DNA from: Acidobacteriota bacterium
Lineage (GTDB): Bacteria > Acidobacteriota > Terriglobia > Bryobacterales > Bryobacteraceae
Assembly (NCBI GenBank): GCA_016871015.1
Contig: VFZX01000025.1
Span: 1-41,400, forward strand
DNA: 41,400 nucleotides
Direction of reading: 5' to 3'
The number at the start of each line of letters is the position of its first letter. The stretch's first letter is position 1. The translations under genes were made by a program, and so were the position numbers. The notes beneath the pieces are model-generated. The model ran no database searches and was not told where the DNA came from. It saw only the letters and a list, made by a program, of their open reading frames with translations. Positions 34,689-41,400 of this stretch are shown in pieces.

Positions 34689-35986
34689 GATTTGACATCA
34701 TAGCCCATCGGCTGCCTCTTCCAATAGGTGAGCGACCGCCAGGCCCACTCGGCCGGACCATAGCGGAAGTAGCGCAGCCAGATGGGGCTGATGATCAGGT
34801 TGATGGCCCACATCACGAGCACCACCCAGTAGAGCTTCGCGCGTTCGATCTTGGCGAAGTTGCCGAGCCCCCATCCGTCGAAATAGATCGTCAGCAGGAT
34901 CGAGGTGAGCAGGTAGTTCGACAGCGCGGTGCGTCCAACAGCAGCGAGAGGAGCGGTGATCCAGCGATAGTGGCTGGACTTGCAGATCATCATGATCAGT
35001 CCGATGTAGCCGCCGGCGACGAGGAACCGGCCAGGATCGGCCGTGGATCCGAGGTAGGTGAAGAACGCCGGAATGTCGAACCCGCTGGCTGCCCACTGGC
35101 GCGAGGCCCAGTAGTTGAGTGGCGCGCCCACGAGGAATCCGATGACAGCAGAGGTGGCATAGAAGCGGTAGCTGAGCTGGGCGCTGAAGACTCCTGCCTT
35201 GGCCAGACCCATGCCGAGAATCAGCATCGCGAACACGTCGAGGAACATGAACTGGAAGAACATCGTGAACTGGAATGCCACGGCGATTCCGGAGCGCTGC
35301 TTCAAGTTGTCCACCCAGCCGCCGCGATGGGCCTTGATTTCCTCGTCCACCTTTTCCTTGGTGGGGGCGAACATGTCCCTGACGTCGTTCCATTCCTTGC
35401 GCACCTTCTTCTGCTCGGAGGTGAGGGCCTTGCCTGATGCTTCAAGCTTCTCCGCCTCGGCCGCCTTTTCGCTCATCTCCTTGATGCCGATCCCGGCGCC
35501 GACGTTCTGCAACGAATGCAGCACGATCAGTGCGGCGCCCAGGAGGATGAGGGTCTTCGCGCGCAGCGTGCGGAAGGGGAACAGAAAGAGTCCCACCATG
35601 CCATAGGCGTAGAGGATGTCGCCGTACCAGATCAGGTGCGCGTGCAGGAGTCCGAACAAGATGAGCCACAGTGTCCGGCGGTAGTAGATGTCGGCGGCGT
35701 GGATCCCCGCGCCACGCGCCTCCGCGCGGCTGAGCAGGATGATCGCGCTGGTTCCGAACAGCATCGAAAAGATGGCGCGCATCTTGCCTTCCCAGAAGGT
35801 CATCGCGACTGTCCAGATTCCCAGGTTGTCTCCAGTCTGGCCGCCGTAAGCGGAAGGATTCAGGTAGGCGGCGAAGGGGAGGCCGAAGCTGACGATATTG
35901 AGCAACAGGATTCCCAAAAGGGAAAATCCGCGGAGAACGTCGACCGATTCGATCCGCTCGGTTTGCTGAACCGGTTCCAGGTTCAT
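34685..35986 (-). CDS. DUF418-domain multi-pass membrane protein
   Basis: I place the start at ATG 35986 (MNLEPVQQTERIESVDVLRG), which matches the usual opening ...R...DVLRGFSLLGILLLN of this family; an earlier ATG at 36034 adds 16 non-conserved residues. The 433-residue protein has about ten membrane helices, a charged cytoplasmic or periplasmic loop (KEMSEKAAEAEKLEASGKAL to KEKVDEEIKAHRGG), and the C-terminal DUF418 region (GRTALSNYLLTSILLTIYFDG, WLRYFRYGPAEWAWRSLTYW). DUF418/DUF1624-like proteins are related to acyltransferase-3-type membrane enzymes and are thought to modify envelope molecules or carry small solutes. First gene of a DUF418-DinB-amidohydrolase set. Confidence 0.88.
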   Translation of the reverse strand: MNLEPVQQTERIESVDVLRGFSLLGILLLNIVSFGLPFAAYLNPSAYGGQTGDNLGIWTVAMTFWEGKMRAIFSMLFGTSAIILLSRAEARGAGIHAADIYYRRTLWLILFGLLHAHLIWYGDILYAYGMVGLFLFPFRTLRAKTLILLGAALIVLHSLQNVGAGIGIKEMSEKAAEAEKLEASGKALTSEQKKVRKEWNDVRDMFAPTKEKVDEEIKAHRGGWVDNLKQRSGIAVAFQFTMFFQFMFLDVFAMLILGMGLAKAGVFSAQLSYRFYATSAVIGFLVGAPLNYWASRQWAASGFDIPAFFTYLGSTADPGRFLVAGGYIGLIMMICKSSHYRWITAPLAAVGRTALSNYLLTSILLTIYFDGWGLGNFAKIERAKLYWVVLVMWAINLIISPIWLRYFRYGPAEWAWRSLTYWKRQPMGYDVKS

Positions 35987-36005
35987 AATTGATACAGGAT
36001 AACCT

Positions 36006-37220
36006 GTGACCGAGTACGCGCGAGCCGCAGCCACATTGCTGGAACATTGCCGGACGGGCGGCGGATATCCGGTGCATCTGTTGCAGGCGCTGGCGGAGGC
36101 GGCCTGGCAAGGAGAAGACGGCGCGGCGCAAGCGCTGTTCCGCGGCCTGGTGGAGCCGCTGTGCGACGCCTTCGAGCCGGAGTTGTGTGATCAGTATGCT
36201 TTGCTGTTCAGCGCCGTGATCGCGCAACTGCTGCCGCACTGGAGCGAGCGCGAATTGCGATCTCGCTATCAACGTGTCCGGCGGCCGGCACGCGTGGAGC
36301 GGGACTACGATCGCGTGCTCGTGTTGTCGCGTGTCACGCTCGGGGCCGATGTCGCGGTGACCAGCGTGGTGCTCGATGCTGTCAAGAAGCGGTTCCCGTC
36401 CGCACGGGTTGGATTCGTGGGACCGGGAAAATCGTGGGAGCTGTTTGACCGCGATCCCAGGCTTGATCACGTCGAGGCGCCGTACTCGCGGACAGGAACG
36501 TTACGCGGCCGGCTGGAGGCAGGCATCGAGCTTCGCGGGATGCTCTCCAGTTCCGGAGCGCTGGTTGTGGATCCGGACTCGCGGCTGACGCAGTTGGGAT
36601 TGATCCCCGTGTGTCCCGAGCAGGACTACGTGTACTTCGAGAGCAGGGCCTTCGGAGGCGCGGGACACGAATCACTGACGGAACTCGCCGCCCGCTGGGC
36701 GGCACAAACGTTCGGAGTCGAAGGGGCGCGGCCGTATGTAGCACCGTCAGCCGCGCCGGCGGTGGATGAGCCGGGCCTGACGTCGATGAGCCTGGGCGTG
36801 GGTGAAAATCCGGCCAAGCGGATCCATGGTGCGTTCGAGGAGCAGCTCACGGGCTACTTGCTCGGCCGGGGACACCGGCTGCTGATCGATCAGGGTGCGG
36901 GCGGAGAGGAGACGGAGCGGGTGCGGCGGCTGCTCGATCTGTTCCCCGGGCAGATCCGCACCTGGTCTGGCGCGTTCGCGCCGTTCGCCGCTTCCATCGC
37001 GCGAAGCTCCCTCTACGTCGGGTACGACTCGGCGGGGCAGCATGTCGCGGCTGCATGTGGAACGCCGCTGGTCACGGTCTTCGCGGGGCATCCATCGCGG
37101 CGGATGCTCGAACGCTGGACTCCGTACGGCGCAGGCAGACGGACGCTCGTGGCCGCCGAAGAGACCGATTGGAGGCGCGTGCTCGAACGCGCGATCCATG
37201 CCATCGATCAGTCCACTTGA
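36006..37220 (+). CDS. GT9-like (heptosyltransferase-type) glycosyltransferase
   Basis: The 404-residue soluble protein starts at GTG 36006, 19 bases from the divergent DUF418 gene. After a helical N-terminus of about 95 residues come two Rossmann-like halves of a GT-B fold: RVLVLSRVTLGADVAVTSVV then FPSARVGFVGPGKSWELF, and SMSLGVGENPAKRIHGAFEE, HRLLIDQGAGGEETERVRRL, ARSSLYVGYDSAGQHVAAACGTPLVTVFAGHP. The last motif (GxDSAGxHxAAAxGTPxVxxFxGxP) is the nucleotide-sugar site of family 9 heptosyltransferases. It may transfer a sugar to LPS core or another envelope glycan; the residues usual at the catalytic Asp near the N-terminus are not clear. No other LPS gene is adjacent. Confidence 0.8.
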   Translation: MTEYARAAATLLEHCRTGGGYPVHLLQALAEAAWQGEDGAAQALFRGLVEPLCDAFEPELCDQYALLFSAVIAQLLPHWSERELRSRYQRVRRPARVERDYDRVLVLSRVTLGADVAVTSVVLDAVKKRFPSARVGFVGPGKSWELFDRDPRLDHVEAPYSRTGTLRGRLEAGIELRGMLSSSGALVVDPDSRLTQLGLIPVCPEQDYVYFESRAFGGAGHESLTELAARWAAQTFGVEGARPYVAPSAAPAVDEPGLTSMSLGVGENPAKRIHGAFEEQLTGYLLGRGHRLLIDQGAGGEETERVRRLLDLFPGQIRTWSGAFAPFAASIARSSLYVGYDSAGQHVAAACGTPLVTVFAGHPSRRMLERWTPYGAGRRTLVAAEETDWRRVLERAIHAIDQST

Positions 37221-38032
37221 AACACGTGCTTTGATTCCGCGGTCTGTTTGCCGGCGGTGTCCCGCAGCTTCAGCACGATCGTATAGGAGCCCTTGGGAAT
37301 GTCCTTCTGCAGATTGAGGCTGAGCGCGCCCTGGACGTAACGCTTCGGGTAATACGCCGACTCCTTCTCCGCGGCAGCGTTGGGCTCGGCGAACAGCCGT
37401 GATCCATCGGCGCGGAGCACTTCGAGTCCATAGGCGACGTCGAAGCTGTTCTTCGGTCCGAATTTGTATCCGGTGATTTCGAAGCGCGCCCACAGGGTGT
37501 CGCCCGGCCGGTAGGACGGGGGAGTGAGCGGGCGTGTGTCGTCCTCGGTGCGGAGGAACCGGAAATTGCGCTGGACGAGTTCGGTGCTGGCCTCGACTGT
37601 GTACGGGCTGCGGACGGGCAGGCGGATGTCGCGCGTAACGGTCTTCCCGGCAAGTTCGTCGCGGACCGTGATGGTGACCTTGTAGTCTCCGGTGTCGGCC
37701 AGCGGCGGGATGAAAAACTCGTGGCGTTTTTTGGGCTTCCAGTCCTTGTCCTGGGCGGCGAGGGGGGCGTCGATCACCTCGGACTTCGGCTCGGCCAGGC
37801 GCACTCCCTTGGGATCGAACGCATCAATGGTCCAAGTGATCTTGACGCGCGGCGTCTCCTCGCCGGTCTTCGTATAGGCGGCGATAAGGAAGCTGACATG
37901 CACGGGATCGCCAGGGGAGAATGCCTGAGCAGCGGGAACAGACGGGCCGTCCTCGTACTGATGCAGCGACGCTTCGGGTATCGTTACCGCACCCAAAGCG
38001 TACGTAGCCGCGAGGAGCAGCCCAGGTCTCAT
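37208..38032 (-). CDS. Secreted Ig-like beta-sandwich protein, unknown function
   Basis: The 274-residue protein has a short signal peptide (MRPGLLLAATYALGAVT) and two beta-sandwich parts. The first includes VHVSFLIAAYTKTGEETPRV and ends ADTGDYKVTITVRDELAG; the second includes YRPGDTLWARFEITGYKFG and ends KGSYTIVLKLRDTAGKQTAE. The PxGxYxVxxxxRD pattern repeated at the end of each half points to an internal duplication. I do not recognise a named family. It is coupled (ATGA) to the preceding small Tat/lipoprotein-like gene, and the two may act together in the periplasm. Its end overlaps the convergent glycosyltransferase gene by 13 bases. Confidence 0.78.
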   Translation of the reverse strand: MRPGLLLAATYALGAVTIPEASLHQYEDGPSVPAAQAFSPGDPVHVSFLIAAYTKTGEETPRVKITWTIDAFDPKGVRLAEPKSEVIDAPLAAQDKDWKPKKRHEFFIPPLADTGDYKVTITVRDELAGKTVTRDIRLPVRSPYTVEASTELVQRNFRFLRTEDDTRPLTPPSYRPGDTLWARFEITGYKFGPKNSFDVAYGLEVLRADGSRLFAEPNAAAEKESAYYPKRYVQGALSLNLQKDIPKGSYTIVLKLRDTAGKQTAESKHVFQVD

Positions 38033-38538
38033 TGCTTGGTTCCTGTGGGAGCCTGCACGGGCTCGCCCACCTCGAGCCGCATGGGGATCGCGATGAGGGC
38101 CATCTTATCGGTGCCGGAATCGCTCGCGTCCACCACTTCGAGCAGCAGGTTGCGGGTGGGAGCTTCGAAGTAGATACGGCCGTTGATGAACTCGCCGGGT
38201 GCAATGGTGCGGATCAGACCGAGCCACTCGGGGACGTCCCGCAGGTCACTGACCTCCGGGTATACGGCTCCTGAATCGTCCTTCAGGCGAAGCAGCGGAG
38301 CGTTCAACTCCCGGTTGGAAGCGTTGGCGACTTGGACGCGCAATACGACGAACCGCTCCTTCGGGATGCGGTCCATTCCGCCGGACTGAATTTGCTGGAC
38401 CCAGTCGGCCTCGATCACCGTGTAGACCAGCCCTCCGGTTTGTACGTTTTCCCCCATTCGCTTGGGGGCCTCCTGGGTTGGCCCGGAGCAAGACGCGAGC
38501 GCACCCGCCGCGCAACCGAGCCATTGGCGCCTGTTCAT
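38029..38538 (-). CDS. Exported DUF4352-like protein, possible lipoprotein
   Basis: The 169-residue protein begins MNRRQWLGCAAGALASCSGP, which has a twin-arginine-like pair and a possible lipobox (LASC). A beta-sandwich follows: GGLVYTVIEADWVQQI, RFVVLRVQVANASNRELNAP, LLRLKDDSGAVYPEVSDL and the closing GEFINGRIYFEAPTRNLLLEV. The layout of (Y.V.....VVL.V...N...........L.D..G..Y) is that of DUF4352/TELR-type immunoglobulin-like domains. Role unknown. It is first in a two-gene minus-strand unit with the secreted Ig-like protein (ATGA overlap), and divergent from the methyltransferase gene with a 36-base gap. Confidence 0.78.
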   Translation of the reverse strand: MNRRQWLGCAAGALASCSGPTQEAPKRMGENVQTGGLVYTVIEADWVQQIQSGGMDRIPKERFVVLRVQVANASNRELNAPLLRLKDDSGAVYPEVSDLRDVPEWLGLIRTIAPGEFINGRIYFEAPTRNLLLEVVDASDSGTDKMALIAIPMRLEVGEPVQAPTGTKQ

Positions 38539-38574
38539 ATCGTGTCTCCCTCTAGCTATAAACTAGGACAAAGC

Positions 38575-39237
38575 ATGAGCTGCAAGCAAATCATTTTACT
38601 GATTCTCACCACCGTTTGGCTGTTGGCACAAGGCACGCACCCGGTGAGTGGCCGGAAGATCGCGCCCGTGATGGGGGTGGGCGGGGCGGACTGGCTGGTC
38701 CGGCCCGAGCGCGAGCTGGAGGAAAATCCCGATCTGGCGCTGAAGCTGCTCGACATTCCAAAGGGCGCGGTGGTGGCGGACCTCGGCGCGGGTGTGGGCT
38801 ACTACTCGCTAAAGATCGCCCGGATCGTGGGGAGCGGGGGCAAGGTGTATGCGACCGACATCCAGCCGGAGATGCTGCGGCTGCTCCGAAAGCGCGCGGA
38901 GAAGGAGGGAGTGCGGAACGTCGAGACAGTCCTCGGGGGAGCCAGCGCCACCAACCTTCCGGACAACAGCATTGACATCATTCTGCTGGTGGACGTCTAC
39001 CACGAGTTCTCCGAGCCACAGAAGATGCTTGCCAGCATCGCCGCGGCGATGAAGGACAATGGGCGGCTGGTGCTGCTCGAGTTCCGCGAGGAAGACCCAC
39101 GCGTACCCATCCGCCCGGAGCACAAGATGAGCCAGGCCACGGTGACCCGGGAACTGGAAGCCGAGGGCTATGAAATGGAGAAGTCAATCCCCGGCTTGCC
39201 CTGGCAGCACATCCTGGTTTTCAGGAAGCGGCGATGA
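38575..39237 (+). CDS. Class I SAM methyltransferase with an N-terminal signal peptide
   Basis: The ATG at 38575 gives a 220-residue protein that starts MSCKQIILLILTTVWLLAQG, a clear hydrophobic export signal, then HPVSGRKIAPVMGVGGADWL. The body is a UbiE/class I methyltransferase: VVADLGAGVGYYSLKIARI (SAM loop), VYATDIQPEMLRLLRK, LPDNSIDIILLVDVYHEFSEP and NGRLVLLEFREEDPRVP. Similar proteins with a signal peptide and the GAxWLxRxxRxxEExP pattern are widespread in Acidobacteria and Planctomycetes. SAM is a cytoplasmic cofactor, so the export or membrane-anchoring is puzzling. The helix could instead be a membrane anchor facing the cytoplasm. Substrate unknown. Confidence 0.83.
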   Translation: MSCKQIILLILTTVWLLAQGTHPVSGRKIAPVMGVGGADWLVRPERELEENPDLALKLLDIPKGAVVADLGAGVGYYSLKIARIVGSGGKVYATDIQPEMLRLLRKRAEKEGVRNVETVLGGASATNLPDNSIDIILLVDVYHEFSEPQKMLASIAAAMKDNGRLVLLEFREEDPRVPIRPEHKMSQATVTRELEAEGYEMEKSIPGLPWQHILVFRKRR

Positions 39238-39564
39238 TCAGGCGCTGAACGAGCTGCCGCAGCCGCAGGTGGACTTCACGTTCGGGTTGGAGAACTTGAA
39301 GCCCGAGCCTTCGAGGGTCTCGACGTAGTCGACTTCGGCGCCTTCGAGGTAAAGCAGGCTGGCCTGGTCGACGAAGACCTTGAGTCCTTCGTAGTTGTAG
39401 GTCTTGTCGAGCATATTGGGGGCGTTCTCGAAGGCCATCGAATAGCTGAAGCCCGAGCATCCGCCGCCCACGACGGCAATCCGGAGTCCGGCTGGGGCCG
39501 GTTCCTGGGTGGACAGGATCTCTCTCACCTTGTCGACGGCGCGGGGGGTCAAATTCACGTTCAT
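39238..39564 (-). CDS. IscA/ErpA/HesB-type iron-sulfur carrier
   Basis: The 108-residue A-type carrier has the three conserved cysteines: Cys36 in VVGGGCSGFSY and Cys100 and Cys102 in STCGCGSSFSA. It holds an iron-sulfur cluster, or iron, and delivers it to apoproteins. Length and the SGF...CGCGSSF pattern fit ErpA/IscA; the exact sub-family cannot be settled, and no isc or suf genes are adjacent. The start at ATG 39564 has a GAGGAG ribosome site 9 bases ahead. Its stop codon abuts that of the convergent methyltransferase gene. Confidence 0.93.
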   Translation of the reverse strand: MNVNLTPRAVDKVREILSTQEPAPAGLRIAVVGGGCSGFSYSMAFENAPNMLDKTYNYEGLKVFVDQASLLYLEGAEVDYVETLEGSGFKFSNPNVKSTCGCGSSFSA

Positions 39565-39657
39565 TTGGAAAAGCTCCTCAAATGAAAGGATACCTGGAAG
39601 TACGGATTGGATGCAAGAATCCGAGGGGGGATGAATCCGGCGTCCAGATGCGCTAAG

Positions 39658-40347
39658 ATGCGGGCGAGGAGATTCGCGAACATGCTGCTTGTGGTGCTTG
39701 CTTTGAGTGCGGCAGTGGTGATGGCTCAGATTGCCCAGCCAATCCCGCCGGTGCGCCATCCGGGTCTGGGTCCAGTGGGGCACGGATTCGGCAGCGTGGT
39801 ATTTCCGGGGACCGGTGTCCCGCGCGGGAATCCGGTGCCGCAGGGCCACATTCAAGCTTTGGGTGCGACGGTTCGCGGCGTACCGCAAGCGCCGTATCCG
39901 GGGCACTACGCGGCAACCGCGCCCTACATTTACCCGGTCGCGATTCCGTACGGATACGGGATGGCGCCCGCACCCGCGCCGGCTCCGAACGTGACCGTAA
40001 TCAATGCTCCGGCGCCGCCCCCGACGGTGATCATCAACCAGGGCTACGTTCCGGAGCGGGGGAAACCGGTGGCGGAGACTCCCACCGTGCACAGCTACCA
40101 GGCGCCGATTCCGAACAATCCGGAAGGCCAGAGGATCCGGCGGGAGACCGACGACAGGCCAACGGTCTACCTGCTGGCGCTCCACGATGGCACGGTGTAT
40201 TCGTGCTATGCGTTTTGGCTCGAAGGCGAGATGGTGTACTACGTGACCACCAAGCAGGTCCACGAGAAGATCCCAAAGTCGAGCGTGGATATCCGGCTGA
40301 GCGAGCAGTTGAACCGGGAGCGGAACGTCGAGTTCGAGTTGAACTGA
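39658..40347 (+). CDS. Proline-rich secreted protein, unknown function
   Basis: Starting at ATG 39658 (earlier ATGs at 39607 and 39631 lack a better signal), the 229-residue protein opens with basic residues and a hydrophobic core (MRARRFANMLLVVLALSAAV), with cleavage near VMA-QI. Residues about 25-130 are low-complexity and rich in Pro, Gly, Ala and Tyr (GHGFGSVVFPGTGVPRGN, YGYGMAPAPAPAPNVTVI). The C-terminal 70 residues are more ordered (TDDRPTVYLLALHDGTVYSC, WLEGEMVYYVTTKQVHEKIP) and resemble the small C-terminal beta-unit often seen after such linkers in Acidobacteria. I do not recognise a family. It may be a surface or periplasmic protein. Confidence 0.72.
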   Translation: MRARRFANMLLVVLALSAAVVMAQIAQPIPPVRHPGLGPVGHGFGSVVFPGTGVPRGNPVPQGHIQALGATVRGVPQAPYPGHYAATAPYIYPVAIPYGYGMAPAPAPAPNVTVINAPAPPPTVIINQGYVPERGKPVAETPTVHSYQAPIPNNPEGQRIRRETDDRPTVYLLALHDGTVYSCYAFWLEGEMVYYVTTKQVHEKIPKSSVDIRLSEQLNRERNVEFELN

Positions 40348-40422
40348 GCGGGCGCGGAGTCTCCCGCTGTCGCGCCGCGCCGCTGGTATACTCGGGACAT
40401 TCCAGCTATCAGGAGAACTCTT

Positions 40423-41275
40423 ATGAGACCAATCTCCCTCGCACTGACCCTCGCGGGCGTGTGCGCCGCGCAATCGCCTACTGGGCAAATTCTCGGCACA
40501 GTGACTGACGCCTCCGGACTAGCAGTGACCGGGGCGGCCGTCACCCTCAGCAATGACGCCACCGGACAGCGCGTGACGCTGCAATCAAACGCATCGGGCG
40601 ACTATGCCGCTGTCGCACTGAATCCTGGCACATACACAATGACGGTGGAGCGGGATGGCTTCAAGAAGTTCGTCCGCTCAGGCGTCTCCGTGACCTCGTT
40701 CCAGAATGTCCGCGTCGATGCCGCCCTTGAGGTGGGAGCAGTATCGCAGTCGATTGTCGTCGAAGGCGACGCGCCGCTCGTCGACACCAGGACTGCGGCC
40801 GTCGGCACGCTGATCGATGACAAGCGGATCGTGGACCTGCCCCTCAACGGCCGGAACGTTCTCTCATTCACCAACCTCATTCCTGGCGTGACGCGAACCG
40901 CTGTGACCGGAGGGTCCGACGTCTCCTTCTCCCAGCAGCGCGTCAACATCAACGGCAACCGGGCCTATTCGACGAACATGCAGCTCGACGGAGGCTCCAT
41001 GTTCTACGCACATCGCGGCCAATCGATGAACTTTCCCCCGCCGGACTCGGTGCAGGAAATCAAGGTCGTCTCGGCGGGCGTGACCGCCGAGTATGGACGC
41101 GGCACGGCTGTCGTCGCCGCGGTGACCAAGTCCGGCACGAATCAGATGCATGGCTCGGCCTGGAACTTCTTCCGCAATGACGATCTGGACGCCCGCCGGT
41201 TCTTCGATCCCTCAAAGGCCAAGCTCCGCTACAACCAGTTCGGCGGCACCGTCGGCGGGCCGGTCTTCCGCAATA
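40423..41275 (+). pseudogene. TonB-dependent receptor truncated by an IS630 element
   Basis: A strong AGGAG lies 7 bases before ATG 40423. The surviving 284 residues hold a signal peptide (MRPISLALTLAGVCAA, then QS), a carboxypeptidase-regulatory domain (GQILGTVTDASGLAVTGAAV, NASGDYAAVALNPGTYTM), and the start of the plug and barrel (LPLNGRNVLSFTNLIPGV, MQLDGGSMFYAH, GVTAEYGRGTAVVAAVTKSG, GSAWNFFRNDDLDARRFFD, YNQFGGTVGGPVFRN). Normal relatives continue (R/K)TFFF and hundreds of barrel residues. Here the frame enters the IS at about 41275 and ends at 41304 with a foreign tail. Without its barrel the product cannot be a working receptor, unless the rest is restored by loss of the element. Confidence 0.88.
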
Positions 41276-41400
41276 GAGCATTTTCACATTTTATGTACAT
41301 CTAGCTATGTCCGATATCCGCAACTCCGGCAATAGGCGCGGACTTGTTCTGGGGTGAGATGCTGGAGGGCCTCAGAAAGTGCATGTTCGAGCGCGGCGGC
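41276..41400 (-). mobile_element. IS630-family insertion sequence, partial (cut by window edge)
   Basis: The element interrupts the third TonB-dependent receptor at a TA (41274-41275), the dinucleotide that IS630/Tc1-type elements target and duplicate. Its end begins GAGCATTTTCACATTTTATG on the plus strand, noticeably richer in A and T than its surroundings. The transposase gene reads inward from the right, and its C-terminus lies next to this end. The other end is outside the window. Confidence 0.72.
41305..41400 (-). CDS. IS630-family transposase, C-terminal end
   Basis: Thirty-one residues are visible: AAALEHALSEALQHLTPEQV then RAYCRSCGYRT and a TAG at 41307-41305. The pattern ALE.AL.EAL..(I/L)T.E....(W/Y)....CGY is the usual C-terminus of IS630-family transposases. 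The rest of the protein, with the DDE catalytic core, lies beyond the right edge. Confidence 0.72.
   Translation of the reverse strand, partial: AAALEHALSEALQHLTPEQVRAYCRSCGYRT

Overview
The window looks like chromosomal DNA of an acidobacterium, most likely of the Solibacter/Bryobacter type (Bryobacterales). This is inferred from the G+C-rich sequence, three very large TonB-dependent receptors with an N-terminal carboxypeptidase-regulatory domain, a kinase with a C-terminal beta-propeller, a Uma2-type protein, and sodium/solute symporters paired with tiny membrane proteins. No rRNA, tRNA or CRISPR array was seen. Both edges are occupied by broken insertion sequences: an IS481-type element on the left, inserted at the signal-peptide end of a gene, and an IS630-type element on the right, which cuts off a TonB-dependent receptor.

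Left part (1-9.8 kb). The clearest discovery is a secreted glutathione peroxidase at 963-1484 whose catalytic position is an in-frame UGA. The UGA is followed at the right distance by a perfect small hairpin with a GGUCU loop, the hallmark of a bacterial SECIS element, so the gene is read as a selenoprotein. It lies 9 bases behind a TonB-dependent receptor. Next come a tightly overlapping set (amidohydrolase, MFS transporter, CmoB-like methyltransferase, then a Uma2 protein) and threonine synthase.

Middle part (9.8-21.4 kb). This holds a lytic transglycosylase, a PAS-GAF hybrid histidine kinase with a receiver, a sodium/solute symporter with its DUF3311 partner, a second TonB-dependent receptor, and a Ser/Thr kinase fused to a propeller. 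The kinase is flanked by a decayed kinase start on one side and a copy of the receptor's last codons on the other, so the area has been rearranged. A small lone ATPase follows.

A divergent block (21.4-29.6 kb) may serve amino-sugar use. On the minus strand are a secreted PIG-L deacetylase, a 38-residue membrane protein and a symporter, joined by ATGA overlaps. On the plus strand are a SIS-domain sugar isomerase/deaminase, a DHDPS-family aldolase and a Tat-signalled SelA/DgaE-like PLP enzyme.

Right part (29.6-41.4 kb). Here are a haem/copper-type redox protein broken by one frameshift, an NfrB-like glycosyltransferase with a C-terminal MshEN domain, a DNA alkylation repair protein, an amidohydrolase/DinB/DUF418 set, a GT9-like glycosyltransferase, two secreted proteins of unknown role, an apparently exported methyltransferase, an IscA-type iron-sulfur protein, a proline-rich secreted protein and the truncated third receptor.
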